A DNA stretch of 64,000 nt, taken from positions 5,253 to 69,252 of the forward strand of contig NZ_KV917374.1 in NCBI RefSeq assembly GCF_002019645.1, given 5' to 3'. Below, in pieces: positions 28,017 to 37,000 of the stretch (positions are counted from its first letter, which is position 1; each line of letters opens with the position of its first letter). The DNA is from Litchfieldia alkalitelluris (lineage in GTDB: Bacteria; Bacillota; Bacilli; Bacillales; Bacillaceae_L). The notes beneath the pieces were generated by a model. It made no database searches. It was not told where the DNA came from and worked only from the letters and a program-made list of their open reading frames with translations. The position numbers were made by a program, and so were the translations under genes.

Positions 28017-28243
28017 TCTTCCCCCTACTATTAAACTTAAAACCTAGAGTTACAGAGCTTTTCTTACTAGCCAAACTATGAAACGATACTCAAAGGTTTG
28101 ATTTTAATTAAGCTCGTTTTCTCTATATCCTTTTGTGAATTCCATTGATTCATATAATCCCGCTACTATATAGTCTTCTCTGTCATTATAAATTCTCCAC
28201 CCATGACCTTTAATATAGTTACAAGGAACAATTTCCTTCTTCT

Positions 28244-28936
28244 TTATACAAACTTTAGAAATGGTACTAAATCCATGAGATTTTGTGTAGTAGTGGCGTA
28301 AATAATCCCTTCACTTTCGTTCAAGTCTAAGAAGCTTTGGTTTACATACCCAAAGCACTGCTCCCACGACGCTTCCATAATTGACTGAGACATGTTGCAG
28401 ACTTCTATTCTCCCTACATCACTCCGACACGATCCAGTTGCCACCACCAATTGATTATTTATCGTAATCATGGACGATATCATTTGTTTTGGTACCTTCT
28501 TTATAAGTATTGTGCTCTTATCATGTAAATCAAAGCACCAAACTCCTCCATAGATTGGATGAATTTTAGTGCCAATAAATAACTGATTTTTATATAAACA
28601 TAAAGAACGAATAGAAGGAGCATTTGAAAATTGAAACGGATAGTAAGGTGTCCATGATTTTCCTGAATTCGTTGAAATATATAAGACCTTCTCACCATGT
28701 GTGATCACTAGACCTCTTGAATTAGTTGTTATACTCCAAATAGATGCTTTTGTAGGAAACCTTCTTACAGCCCAACTTTCTCCATCATCATCACTGAAAA
28801 TAAATAAACCATCATCACCAACACCGAAAATATGATGATTACTACATTTTAAATCGCGAATTGTTCTTTCTGTTGCAAGTAAACTACGACCCTGCTTAGA
28901 CTTCGTGACTGCTGTTGCGCTCATTAGTTTCTTCAC
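28244..28936 (-). CDS. BNR/Asp-box repeat protein (beta-propeller-like)
   Basis: 230 residues without signal peptide. SDDDGESW and STNSGKSW are Asp-box motifs found in sialidase-like beta-propellers, and short FGVGDDGLFI- and LVITHGEKVLYI-type strands repeat. Only part of a full propeller is present, so it may be a small or partial fold. The start is six bases downstream of the flavodoxin stop, so the two are probably co-transcribed and under the same iron control. Function unknown. Confidence 0.7.
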   Translation of the reverse strand: MKKLMSATAVTKSKQGRSLLATERTIRDLKCSNHHIFGVGDDGLFIFSDDDGESWAVRRFPTKASIWSITTNSRGLVITHGEKVLYISTNSGKSWTPYYPFQFSNAPSIRSLCLYKNQLFIGTKIHPIYGGVWCFDLHDKSTILIKKVPKQMISSMITINNQLVVATGSCRSDVGRIEVCNMSQSIMEASWEQCFGYVNQSFLDLNESEGIIYATTTQNLMDLVPFLKFV

Positions 28937-28942
28937 TATTTT

Positions 28943-29392
28943 CTACTCTCCTATTTGACTAGCAAAGTTTACAGCAAAATCTACACACTCATCTATCTCT
29001 TCTTGCGTGTCTGGTGTTAACTCTACCTTAAGCCCTTCCTGAATAAGCTCTGCATTACATTCCTTTAGTCGTTCTTCAAACAAATCGACCACAGCACAAA
29101 ATTTGGGGTATGCATGGTCACCAGATCCAAACACAGCTGCTTTTTTACCTGTTAAATCAATCGACAAAAGATCCTCATAGAAATCTTCCGTCTCGTATGG
29201 CAAATCTCCATCTCCCCATGTATAGGAACCAATTAATATACCATCATACTGAAGAAGATCATTTACATCCATATGCTCAATTTCCGCTAAATCAATTTCA
29301 TGTTCAAAAGGCTCAATACTTACCTTCAATAAATCTGCAATCTCCTCTGTATTTCCGGACATGCTTGCAAATGCGATTACAATTTTAGCCAT
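28943..29392 (-). CDS. Flavodoxin
   Basis: 149 residues. The FMN phosphate-binding loop is SMSGNTEEIAD, followed by GSYTWGDGDLP and FGSGDHAYPKFC around the isoalloxazine ring. Flavodoxins replace ferredoxin as electron carriers when iron is scarce. Two Fur boxes overlap and follow its promoter, fitting that role. ATG is preceded by TTGGAGGGTTC. Confidence 0.93.
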   Translation of the reverse strand: MAKIVIAFASMSGNTEEIADLLKVSIEPFEHEIDLAEIEHMDVNDLLQYDGILIGSYTWGDGDLPYETEDFYEDLLSIDLTGKKAAVFGSGDHAYPKFCAVVDLFEERLKECNAELIQEGLKVELTPDTQEEIDECVDFAVNFASQIGE

Positions 29393-29411
29393 AAGAACCC
29401 TCCAATAATAA

Positions 29412-29460
29412 TGATAATCATTCTCATTATAAATATAACAATAATGATAATCATTTTCAA
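29412..29460 (-). promoter_or_regulatory. Fur-controlled promoter of flavodoxin
   Basis: Minus strand TTGAAA (29455-29460), 17-bp spacer, TATATT (29432-29437). A 7-1-7 Fur box with one mismatch fills the spacer (29445-29459, TGATAATCATTTTCA), and a second follows the -10 (29412-29426, TGATAATCATTCTCA). Confidence 0.85.
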
Positions 29461-29652
29461 TTGGTTTTTTTTTATTTAATAATTTTATATATAACTAGCA
29501 TAATAAATGAGATTTTCGTTAAGTTTATTTTCACAATTTCATGAACAATATATTAGTTAATAATCCACCGGTAAACTTGATCAATATTTTATGTTATGTT
29601 CTTCTTCATGTTATTTTGAAACTTCTTTTTTACTTCTAATCAGTAAATAAAA

Positions 29653-29692
29653 AGACTACCTCCTTATATAACTAGGAGGTAGTCTATATTTT
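29653..29692 (-). terminator. Terminator after gbsA
   Basis: AGACTACCTCC and GGAGGTAGTCT form a perfect 11-bp stem flanked by A and T runs, about 45 bp past the gbsA stop. Confidence 0.88.
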
Positions 29693-29736
29693 AAAGCCTG
29701 CTTGGATAATGCTTATAGTAACTAATAGTTGGCATC

Positions 29737-31209
29737 TTAAAACCAGTTGATAGGTTGTGGTTTAAGGTTTTGGAAAATATGCTTTGTTTCAGTATATTCT
29801 TCTATACCGAGTCTTCCTAGCTCACGCCCAATACCAGACTGCTTAAATCCACCCCATGGTGCATGTGGAAAGTAAAGGTTGAAGTCATTAATCCAAACCG
29901 TACCCATGCGCATCTTTGCTACACAACGTTCAGCTTTTACAATATCGTTTGTCCAAACAGCTCCAGCAAGTCCGTAAATCGAGTCGTTAGCAAGCTCGAC
30001 TGCTTCCTCTTCTTTACGGAATTTCTCAACTGTCATAACAGGCCCAAAAGCTTCCTCTTGTACAATCTTCATGTCTGTTGTGCAATTTGTAAAAATAGTA
30101 GGTAGATAGAAAAAGCCTTTTTGTAGTTCTGGATCTTCCGGACGGCTACCACCAACTGCTAGTGTAGCACCTTCTTTAATACCTGTTTCTACATATTTTT
30201 CTACTTTCGCAAGGTGTTCCGCTGAAATAAGAGGTCCCATTTGGGTTTTTTCGTCAAACCCGCTTCCTAGCTTAAATTTCTTCACTCGCTCAACAAGTGC
30301 GTTAACAAACTCATCGTGAATACTCTCTTCTACAATCAGTCTTGTACCTGCTGAACATATTTGTCCTGCGTGGAAGAATACTCCGTTTAATGCTTGGTCA
30401 ACAGCAGTCTCAAAATCAGCATCAGCAAAGATGATGTTAGGGTTTTTTCCACCAAGTTCAAGTGCAAGCTTCTTCACATTAGAGCTTGCCGCTTGCATAA
30501 TTTTCTTCCCAGTAAAAAGTCCACCTGTAAAGGAAATAAGATCGACATCCATGTTACTTGATAACTCTGAACCAACTGTATTGCCAGCACCAAGTACTAA
30601 GTTAGCCACACCAGCAGGCACTCCTGCCTCTTCCATAAGTTCAAACACTTTAATCGTAGTAAGAGGTGTAATTTCACTTGGCTTCATAATTAGTGTGTTA
30701 CCTGTTGCTAAAGCTGGAGCCAATTTCCAAGATGCTTGTAGTAGTGGATAATTCCATGGAGTTATTTGACCGCAAACTCCAACGGGTTCGCGAACTACCC
30801 TACTGATAGAGTTAGCTACTGGAGAATCAATCAGTTCTCCACCATCTTTATCTGCAAGTTCCGCATAATAGCGAAATACACCAGCGATATCATCCATGTC
30901 TCCACGGCTTTCCTCTATGGTTTTACCCGTATCTAAGGATTCCAATCTAGCAAGTTCTTCTTTATCTCTTTCAATTAACTCAGCAATTTTCCAAACGATC
31001 GTCCCTCGCTCGCTTGCTGGAGTAGAAGACCATTCTCCTTTATCAAATGCTGCTCTTGCTGCAGCGATTGCTACTTTTGCGTCTGATTCATCACCTTCTG
31101 GAACAGTAGCAATAACTTCCTGGTTAAACGGATTAATGATATCACGCGTATTACCTGCAATCGATCCAACCCATTTACCATTTATGTATTGTTGTTGTTT
31201 TAGACTCAA
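29737..31209 (-). CDS. gbsA: Betaine aldehyde dehydrogenase
   Basis: Aldehyde dehydrogenase oxidising betaine aldehyde to glycine betaine with NAD(P). Motifs: TPWNYPLLQASWK, ALELGGKNPN with catalytic Glu, HAGQICSAGTR with nucleophilic Cys, and QEEAFGPV. The frame is open 30 codons further upstream, but the TTG at 31207-31209 gives 490 residues, the length of B. subtilis GbsA, and the homology begins there. It is divergent from a GbsR-type gene and carries the shared 18-bp inverted repeat upstream. Confidence 0.95.
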   Translation of the reverse strand: MSLKQQQYINGKWVGSIAGNTRDIINPFNQEVIATVPEGDESDAKVAIAAARAAFDKGEWSSTPASERGTIVWKIAELIERDKEELARLESLDTGKTIEESRGDMDDIAGVFRYYAELADKDGGELIDSPVANSISRVVREPVGVCGQITPWNYPLLQASWKLAPALATGNTLIMKPSEITPLTTIKVFELMEEAGVPAGVANLVLGAGNTVGSELSSNMDVDLISFTGGLFTGKKIMQAASSNVKKLALELGGKNPNIIFADADFETAVDQALNGVFFHAGQICSAGTRLIVEESIHDEFVNALVERVKKFKLGSGFDEKTQMGPLISAEHLAKVEKYVETGIKEGATLAVGGSRPEDPELQKGFFYLPTIFTNCTTDMKIVQEEAFGPVMTVEKFRKEEEAVELANDSIYGLAGAVWTNDIVKAERCVAKMRMGTVWINDFNLYFPHAPWGGFKQSGIGRELGRLGIEEYTETKHIFQNLKPQPINWF

Positions 31210-31243
31210 ATCTACCAGCTCCAATTTTATATAAATTAAGTTT

Positions 31244-31282
31244 GTTAAAAATTTATTTAATATTTTTAACATGTTAACATGT
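31244..31282 (-). promoter_or_regulatory. Candidate GbsR operator ahead of gbsA
   Basis: GTTAAAAATTTATTTAAT (31244-31261) is one of three related 18-mers near betaine genes, and is followed by a perfect 14-bp palindrome ACATGTTAACATGT (31269-31282). Both lie in the gbsA-gbsR intergenic region just ahead of gbsA. Confidence 0.6.
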
Positions 31283-31496
31283 CTTTTGAAAGCTGTCAAA
31301 GATATGCTTTAACATATGTGGTTGGAAATAATTAAATTAGTTAGAATGGTTGTTATTACTAAGCTTTTAGCCATTTATAACCTGATGAATCTATGTTTTC
31401 CATTTGACATTTAATCTGAACACGTTATCATTAAGTTTGTAAAGAAGATTAAAAAAACATTTAACACGCTTTACTTTAAATTGAAGGAGCGACTTT

Positions 31497-32039
31497 ATGA
31501 GTGAAACGACTGAAAAATCAAGAATTAAAATAGAAGAAGCCAAAGACAAGGTCATTGGAGCGATTGCAGAGACAATGGACTTATATGGTGTAACACCAGC
31601 TGCAGCAAACTTATATGCAACGATGTATTTTAAAGATCAGATGACTCTTGATGAAATGCGTACGGAGCTAGGAATGAGCAAACCAAGTATGAGCACTAGT
31701 GTCCGTAGACTCCAAGAAATAGAAATGGTAAAAAAAACATTTACACGTGGTACTAGAAAACACACCTATGTTGCAGAGAAAAACTTCTTCCGTTCATTTA
31801 TGGTGTTTTATTGCCAGATGTGGGAACGCGAAGTTAAAACAAACATGGAAGCAATTGAAGAAGCACAAGAGGATTTAATCGATGTTATAAAGGATTCTAC
31901 CAGCACACCAGAAATAGTTGCAGAGGCAAAAAAAACCTATGATCAACTAGAAGAATCTAAAACATACTATCACTGGTTGGAAGATTTAGTTGCAAGTATA
32001 AGAAGTGGCAAAATATTTGACTTTTTACCTAAAGATTAA
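31497..32039 (+). CDS. gbsR: Choline/betaine-responsive repressor GbsR
   Basis: 180 residues, the same length as B. subtilis GbsR, with the winged HTH (DEMRTELGMSKPSMSTSVRRL) and an aromatic patch (YVAEKNFFRSFMVFYCQMW) that in GbsR forms the choline pocket. ATG follows GAAGGAGCG. Divergent from gbsA and upstream of a betaine/choline-type binding protein, the position expected of GbsR. It should repress choline uptake and oxidation until choline is present. Confidence 0.9.
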   Translation: MSETTEKSRIKIEEAKDKVIGAIAETMDLYGVTPAAANLYATMYFKDQMTLDEMRTELGMSKPSMSTSVRRLQEIEMVKKTFTRGTRKHTYVAEKNFFRSFMVFYCQMWEREVKTNMEAIEEAQEDLIDVIKDSTSTPEIVAEAKKTYDQLEESKTYYHWLEDLVASIRSGKIFDFLPKD

Positions 32040-32143
32040 TTTTAAAAAATGATCAGGTGGTCTCAAGAAAGATAGACTGCCTGAAATAATGAATATTACA
32101 TCTATCTCTGCTAAATGTGAGATAGATTAGTTTCACGACATTT

Positions 32144-32161
32144 GTTAAAAATATTCTTAAC
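32144..32161 (+). promoter_or_regulatory. Candidate GbsR operator ahead of the binding-protein gene
   Basis: GTTAAAAATATTCTTAAC, with inverted half sites GTTAA/TTAAC, matches the 18-mers at 31244 and 35677. It is 60 nt upstream of the lipoprotein start codon. Confidence 0.55.
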
Positions 32162-32221
32162 GAAATTAATGTTTGGAATATTTAAAATAAACCACATATA
32201 ATTAAAGGGGAGATTTTCTAG

Positions 32222-33109
32222 ATGAAAAACTGGAAGAAAAAACTTAGTTTTATCTTAGTGCTACTATTGATAGCTGTTTTAACAGCATGTGGAAGCACTA
32301 ATGAGGAAACAAACGGTGAAGAATCAGGGGTAAGTAATAAAGAATTATCAATCGGACAAATTAATTGGGCTGAAAATATTGCAGTAACAAACATGTGGAA
32401 AGCCATTTTAGAAGAAAAAGGGTATAACGTGAAGTTAACTGTATTGGACATGGGGGTTACAATTAAGGCTTTAGAGAGTGGCGAGCTAGATGCTAGTTTA
32501 GAAATATGGTTACCTGTCCAAGATGCACATTATCTAAAAGAATATCAAGATACTGTTAATTTCTCAGAATCTACTTGGTTTGATCATGCAAAAGTAGGGC
32601 TAGTCGTTCCAACTTACTTGGAAGAAGTTAATAGTGTAGATGATTTAAATGAACATAAAGAACTGTTTAACGGAGAAATTATTGGATTTGATCCTGGGGC
32701 AGGTACGATGGAAGTTACTGAACAATTAATTAAAGATTATAACCTTGAGTTTGAACTCCTGCCAAGCTCTGAACCTGCGATGATCGCTAAAATTGGCGAG
32801 GCAATAGGAGATGAAGAGCCAATCGTGGCACCACTTTGGAGCCCACATTCGGTATTCTCAAAATATGACTTAAAATTCCTTGATGATCCACAAAACACAT
32901 TTGGTGGTGTAGAAAAAATCCACCATGCTACAAGACAGGGATTTGAAGAGGATTATCCAAAGGTGAGCGAATGGTTTAATAATTGGAAGATGGATGACCA
33001 ACAAATCGGCGAGCTTATCACCTATGTAGAAGGTGCCGAAGATCCTCTTGATGGGGCTAAAAAATGGATTGAAGAAAATCAAGAATTAGTAGATCAATGG
33101 GTCAAATAA
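32222..33109 (+). CDS. Orphan betaine/choline-type ABC substrate-binding lipoprotein
   Basis: 295 residues; lipoprotein signal ending LTACG. It belongs to the OpuAC/ProX-type binding proteins: QINWAENIAVTNMW, LEIWLPVQDAHY and PLWSPHSVFSKYDLKFLDDP. Its two lobes are in the opposite order to OpuAC at 23341, so FDPGAG is in the middle. No permease or ATPase gene adjoins it. It may feed OpuAA/OpuAB or another importer. It lies downstream of gbsR with a shared operator-like site, suggesting choline-linked control. The third aromatic of the ligand cage is not certain. Confidence 0.85.
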   Translation: MKNWKKKLSFILVLLLIAVLTACGSTNEETNGEESGVSNKELSIGQINWAENIAVTNMWKAILEEKGYNVKLTVLDMGVTIKALESGELDASLEIWLPVQDAHYLKEYQDTVNFSESTWFDHAKVGLVVPTYLEEVNSVDDLNEHKELFNGEIIGFDPGAGTMEVTEQLIKDYNLEFELLPSSEPAMIAKIGEAIGDEEPIVAPLWSPHSVFSKYDLKFLDDPQNTFGGVEKIHHATRQGFEEDYPKVSEWFNNWKMDDQQIGELITYVEGAEDPLDGAKKWIEENQELVDQWVK

Positions 33110-33129
33110 AGTAATATAATATAGTTTAA

Positions 33130-33176
33130 TAAAAAAGAAGTTAGTCACTCATATTAGAGAGATTAGCTTCTTTTTT
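33130..33176 (+). terminator. Terminator after the orphan binding-protein gene
   Basis: AAAAAAGAAGTTAG and a complementary TTAGCTTCTTTTTT with an inner CACTC/GAG region, ending in T6. Confidence 0.82.
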
Positions 33177-33344
33177 GCTTTGTTACATTTAAAGATCTTT
33201 TATTTTCACTACTATGAACTTGGTAGAGTGGCATCTTTTCATCCTAAATCTTTTTAAATGGCTGTGACCTATAATGTTGATTTTACTGTGGTTGAATTTA
33301 GGCGTAAAAATTCCGCTTAAATTGGGAAATATCAACATTTCCCT

Positions 33345-33490
33345 AATAATAACAGGAGTTTTTCCGCTTATATGAACCTAATCTTTAGATATAGTCATAT
33401 TTTAGAGAAGTTAACCGGAATTTCTCCGTTTATATCTGCCTCTTAAGCCCCTCCTAGATAGAATAGCCGGAATTTTTTCGCCTATGAGTT
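33345..33490 (+). repeat. Cluster of short GGAGTTTTTCCGCTTAT-like motifs
   Basis: Degenerate copies AGGAGTTTTTCCGCTTATA, CCGGAATTTCTCCGTTTATA and CCGGAATTTTTTCGCCTATG are spaced 60-70 bp. They are related to the motifs at 15675-15745. The surrounding 33177-33826 contains no convincing gene; a 69-codon minus-strand frame here reads through the repeats. Confidence 0.6.
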
Positions 33491-33826
33491 CCCTATACCC
33501 ACGCGAAAAATCAACTTTCGGGTTAATTTTCGCTTGCTTCAGATACTCACTTTCATGGAGAAAACCCTTTAACCCTCTTCCATTCCTTTTATGAACTAGC
33601 ATACGTTCTGGGGGAAACAAGCGTTAATATTATAACTCCCAAGTATTATTAATTTCCGATCTACAGAGCCCAAAAGGCCCATCATACTTTGTCACCATAT
33701 TAAAATTTAGGAGTTTTTGATATAGTAGGCTCTTTTTTAAACAACAAAAAAAGAAAGCACCCTTTCCAAAAAATGTATACATTGCCTGGCAATATACATT
33801 TTGAAAGAGGCCTTCTTATGAAATCA

Positions 33827-35527
33827 TTATTTGACTTTAACTTTATCTTTTACTGTGCCTGCGTCAGATGGGTGTACTCCATGACGGTAGAAGTCCGCAT
33901 GAATAGGCTCAAGTGGTTTACGTCCAAGGATTAAATCAGATGCCTTTTCCGCTAACATCAACACCGGTGCATGGATATTCCCGTTAGTAACATAAGGCAT
34001 AGCAGACGCATCGACCACTCGGACATTGTCGAGGCCATGGACCTTCATCGTTAATGGATCTACAACAGCCATTGGATCTGAAGCAGGACCCATTTTTGCC
34101 GTACAGCTCGGATGAAGTGCAGTCTCGGCATCATTCGCCACCCAATCTAAAATCTCCTTGTCTGTACGAACAGAAGGACCTGGTGAGATTTCGCCCGAAT
34201 TATACGGAGCCATGGCCGGCTGAGATAGAATTTCACGTGACACTTTTATCGCTTCAATCCACTCGCGACGGTCCTGTTCGGTAGAAAGGTAGTTGAAGAC
34301 CATACTAGGGTGCTCTGTCGGATCAGTTGAGCGGATTTTCAAACTACCACGAGCATCAGAGTACATAGGTCCTACGTGTACCTGGAATCCGTGTGCAGTG
34401 TCCGCTTTCTTTCCGTCGTATCGCACTGCTACCGGAAGGAAATGGAACATCAGATTAGGATATGCGACGTCCTCGTTGGAACGCACGAATCCACCGCCCT
34501 CGAAATGGTTAGTGGCTGCCGGACCGGTACGTCCAAGTAGCCACTGCAACCCGATCCAAGGCATCTTCGCTTTATTTAAGTTCGGTTGTTCGGATACCGG
34601 TAACGGACAAGCATGTTGGATGTAGACTTCGAGATGATCCTGAAGGTTTTCTCCTACACCTGGAAGATTGACCACCGGTTTGATGCCTAGTGAGCGCAGG
34701 TGTTCTGCATCACCTACTCCTGACAACTGAAGTAACTGCGGCGTATTGATTGCACCACCAGCGAGTATAACTTCCCCCGCCGTCACATGATGAGTCTTCC
34801 CGTTTCGTTGATATGTCAGCCCGCTCGCTCGGGTACCATCGAAATTGATACGTTGAACAAAAGCACGAGTTATTACAGTGAGGTTCTCACGCTCCATAGC
34901 CGGATGAAGATAGGCACGTGAAGGTCCAAACCGTTGGCCTTTGTATACATGCTTATCAAACGGCCCGAATCCCTCTTGTCGAAAACCATTTACATCAGGG
35001 GTTTTTGAGTAGCCGGCCTCAACAGCTGAGTCAAAGAAGGCTTGGAATAAAGGATTAGTAGCTGGACCGCGTTCCAGTTTAAGAGGACCATCGTGGCCAC
35101 GTAATTCATCATCTGGAGCCGAAGCTAAAGCATTTTCCATGCGTTTAAAATACGGAAGACAATGCGCAAAATCCCACGTGTCCATCCCAGGATCCGCTCC
35201 CCAACGTTCATAGTCTAGAGGATTACCTCGTTGGAATATCATCCCGTTAATTGAACCCGAACCTCCAAGCACCTTTCCGCGGGCATGCTTGATACGTCGT
35301 CCATTCATATAAGGTTCAGGATCAGACTCGTATCTCCAGTCGTACATTGGTTTACCTGCTGGGAATGGCAAAGCAGCTGGCATTTGGATTAATAGATCCC
35401 ATGAAAAATCCTTACGTCCTGCTTCTAAAACAAGAACACTACGTGTCCCATCTGCACTAAGACGGTCGCCAAGTACAGAACCCGCACTTCCCCCACCTAC
35501 AATAACAATATCATATGTTTCATTCAT
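33827..35527 (-). CDS. betA: Choline dehydrogenase (GMC oxidoreductase)
   Basis: 566 residues. FAD motif [18 protein letters not shown] signatures [18 protein letters not shown] and [16 protein letters not shown], and the C-terminal catalytic His region ([24 protein letters not shown]). It oxidises choline to betaine aldehyde, the substrate of GbsA 3 kb away. Bacillus usually uses the iron alcohol dehydrogenase GbsB instead. Two sampled 60-nt lines inside the gene are 52% and 58% GC against 40% in a nearby gene, suggesting acquisition. An 18-bp candidate GbsR operator lies about 150 nt upstream. Confidence 0.92.
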   Translation of the reverse strand: MNETYDIVIVGGGSAGSVLGDRLSADGTRSVLVLEAGRKDFSWDLLIQMPAALPFPAGKPMYDWRYESDPEPYMNGRRIKHARGKVLGGSGSINGMIFQRGNPLDYERWGADPGMDTWDFAHCLPYFKRMENALASAPDDELRGHDGPLKLERGPATNPLFQAFFDSAVEAGYSKTPDVNGFRQEGFGPFDKHVYKGQRFGPSRAYLHPAMERENLTVITRAFVQRINFDGTRASGLTYQRNGKTHHVTAGEVILAGGAINTPQLLQLSGVGDAEHLRSLGIKPVVNLPGVGENLQDHLEVYIQHACPLPVSEQPNLNKAKMPWIGLQWLLGRTGPAATNHFEGGGFVRSNEDVAYPNLMFHFLPVAVRYDGKKADTAHGFQVHVGPMYSDARGSLKIRSTDPTEHPSMVFNYLSTEQDRREWIEAIKVSREILSQPAMAPYNSGEISPGPSVRTDKEILDWVANDAETALHPSCTAKMGPASDPMAVVDPLTMKVHGLDNVRVVDASAMPYVTNGNIHAPVLMLAEKASDLILGRKPLEPIHADFYRHGVHPSDAGTVKDKVKVK

Positions 35528-35676
35528 ATTATGTACCTCCTTGGATGTTAAGAGTTTTGAATTTCAGTGATTAAAAATAAATATGAAAATTATCAGTTAA
35601 ATAGTTTGCTAGGTTTCAGGAAAAATCACTTGATCCCCTAACCCTTGCCAAACAGTTAACTACAATTGTTAACTTT

Positions 35677-35694
35677 GTTAAATTTTTATTTAAC
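35677..35694 (-). promoter_or_regulatory. Candidate GbsR operator ahead of betA
   Basis: GTTAAATTTTTATTTAAC has perfect 7-bp inverted arms and matches the sites at 31244 and 32144. Further GTTAAC half sites lie at about 35655 and 35668. The remainder of 35528-35959 holds only this and the terminator at 35850. Confidence 0.6.
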
Positions 35695-35849
35695 GTTTTT
35701 AATATTTTAAATATAACACAGCTATTTTTTTTTGTAAACTGAGATATATTCTTTTAGATATTTTTTCACAATCTCTAAAGTTTTGTTTTATTATTATTAT
35801 TGAATACACTAATAAGAGGTCTTATCTCGTTTATTTGTAGATAAAATAA

Positions 35850-35890
35850 AAAAGACTTCCCACAAGTTTGATTACCCTGTGAAAAGCCTC
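35850..35890 (-). terminator. Terminator of the siderophore importer operon
   Basis: Minus strand GGCTTTTCACAGG pairs with CTTGTGGGAAGTC (13 bp counting G-U pairs), followed by TTTTTT. Confidence 0.75.
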
Positions 35891-35959
35891 CGATTAAATC
35901 CATAATAAAACTAAAATGTTTAATTCCATCCTCATCTTGTCCAAAACACATCATATAAA

Positions 35960-37000
35960 TTACTTGTCACGATTTCTATATAACAGATAAATAAAAAATG
36001 GTGCTCCTATTCCAGCAGTAAACACTCCGGCTGGAATATCAAGTGGTAAGAAGGCAGTCCGTGCGATTACGTCAGCAACAGCAACGATCGTTCCGCCAAT
36101 TAAGGTTGAGAAGAGTACTAGGGCTGCAAATGAACGGCCAATAAGCATTCTGGCAATATGCGGGGCTACTAGCCCAACGAAGCCTATCCCCCCTGCAAAA
36201 GCCACAGCAGAACCAGCTAATGCTACACTTATGAAAAGTAGAATAAAACGATAATACTGCACTCTAATACCTAAGCCAATCCCCACGTCGTCTCCTAGCT
36301 CTTTTGCATTTACCACCCTTGAAAATAATAGAGCCAATGGGATGAAGACTAAAATCCAAGGTAACATAGCATAGACATTCTGCCAATTCGCGCCATAGAC
36401 ACTCCCTGTTAACCATAGATACGCCTTTGTAGTTACAGTCGTTTCACTTATAACGAGCATCATCGTGATAAACGCATTCATTGCGGCTGAAATTCCAATT
36501 CCTATTAAAACAAGACGAATTGGCGTAACTCCTTTTTTCCACGATAACAAATAAATTAAAATGGATACAATACCAGCTCCTAAAATTGCTGCTAAAGGTA
36601 GCCATTGTAAGCTCACTGCGCCCATAAAATAGACAATAAAGATAATTGCCCCTACAGATGCACCACCGGTAATCCCAATAATATCAGGAGAAGCCAAAGG
36701 ATTTCGAATGATTCCTTGTAAAATCAGTCCTGAAACTCCAAGTGCAGCTCCTACCATAAAAGCAAGCAATGTTCTTGGCAGTCTCAGCGATTGCAGGATA
36801 AACGCATGCTCTTCACTTCCGTTACCAACTAAGTGTTTAATAACAGTTAATGGATCTATGAAGCTACTTCCTACCGATAAGCTTACAAGGAAAATCAAAA
36901 AGGCAATCGTAAGCAAGATGATAAAAAGAAAAATTGTTTTCTTATAGACTTGAAAGGAAATGGAGCCAGATTTATTTCGAATTGAGATAAAATTACTCAT
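35960..37000 (-). CDS. yfhA: Siderophore ABC permease (FecCD family), YfhA-like
   Basis: 346 residues with about nine to ten membrane segments. FecCD motifs include LRLPRTLLAFMVGAALGVSG, NPLASPDIIGITGGAS and GGIGFVGLVAPHIARMLIG. Partner of the permease at 36993, with which it overlaps by eight bases. The pair would form the heterodimeric channel for a ferric siderophore. Confidence 0.9.
   Translation of the reverse strand: MSNFISIRNKSGSISFQVYKKTIFLFIILLTIAFLIFLVSLSVGSSFIDPLTVIKHLVGNGSEEHAFILQSLRLPRTLLAFMVGAALGVSGLILQGIIRNPLASPDIIGITGGASVGAIIFIVYFMGAVSLQWLPLAAILGAGIVSILIYLLSWKKGVTPIRLVLIGIGISAAMNAFITMMLVISETTVTTKAYLWLTGSVYGANWQNVYAMLPWILVFIPLALLFSRVVNAKELGDDVGIGLGIRVQYYRFILLFISVALAGSAVAFAGGIGFVGLVAPHIARMLIGRSFAALVLFSTLIGGTIVAVADVIARTAFLPLDIPAGVFTAGIGAPFFIYLLYRNRDK

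Noticed and set aside
28104-28237. Protein-like frame ending YESMEFTKGYRENELN on the minus strand
   Set aside because: The amino acid pattern looks coding, but no start codon exists in frame before it overlaps the Asp-box gene, so it cannot be called as a gene; possibly a fragment.
33411-33620. 69-codon open frame on the minus strand
   Set aside because: It reads through the short GGAGTTTTTCCGC-type repeats and has no start signal.
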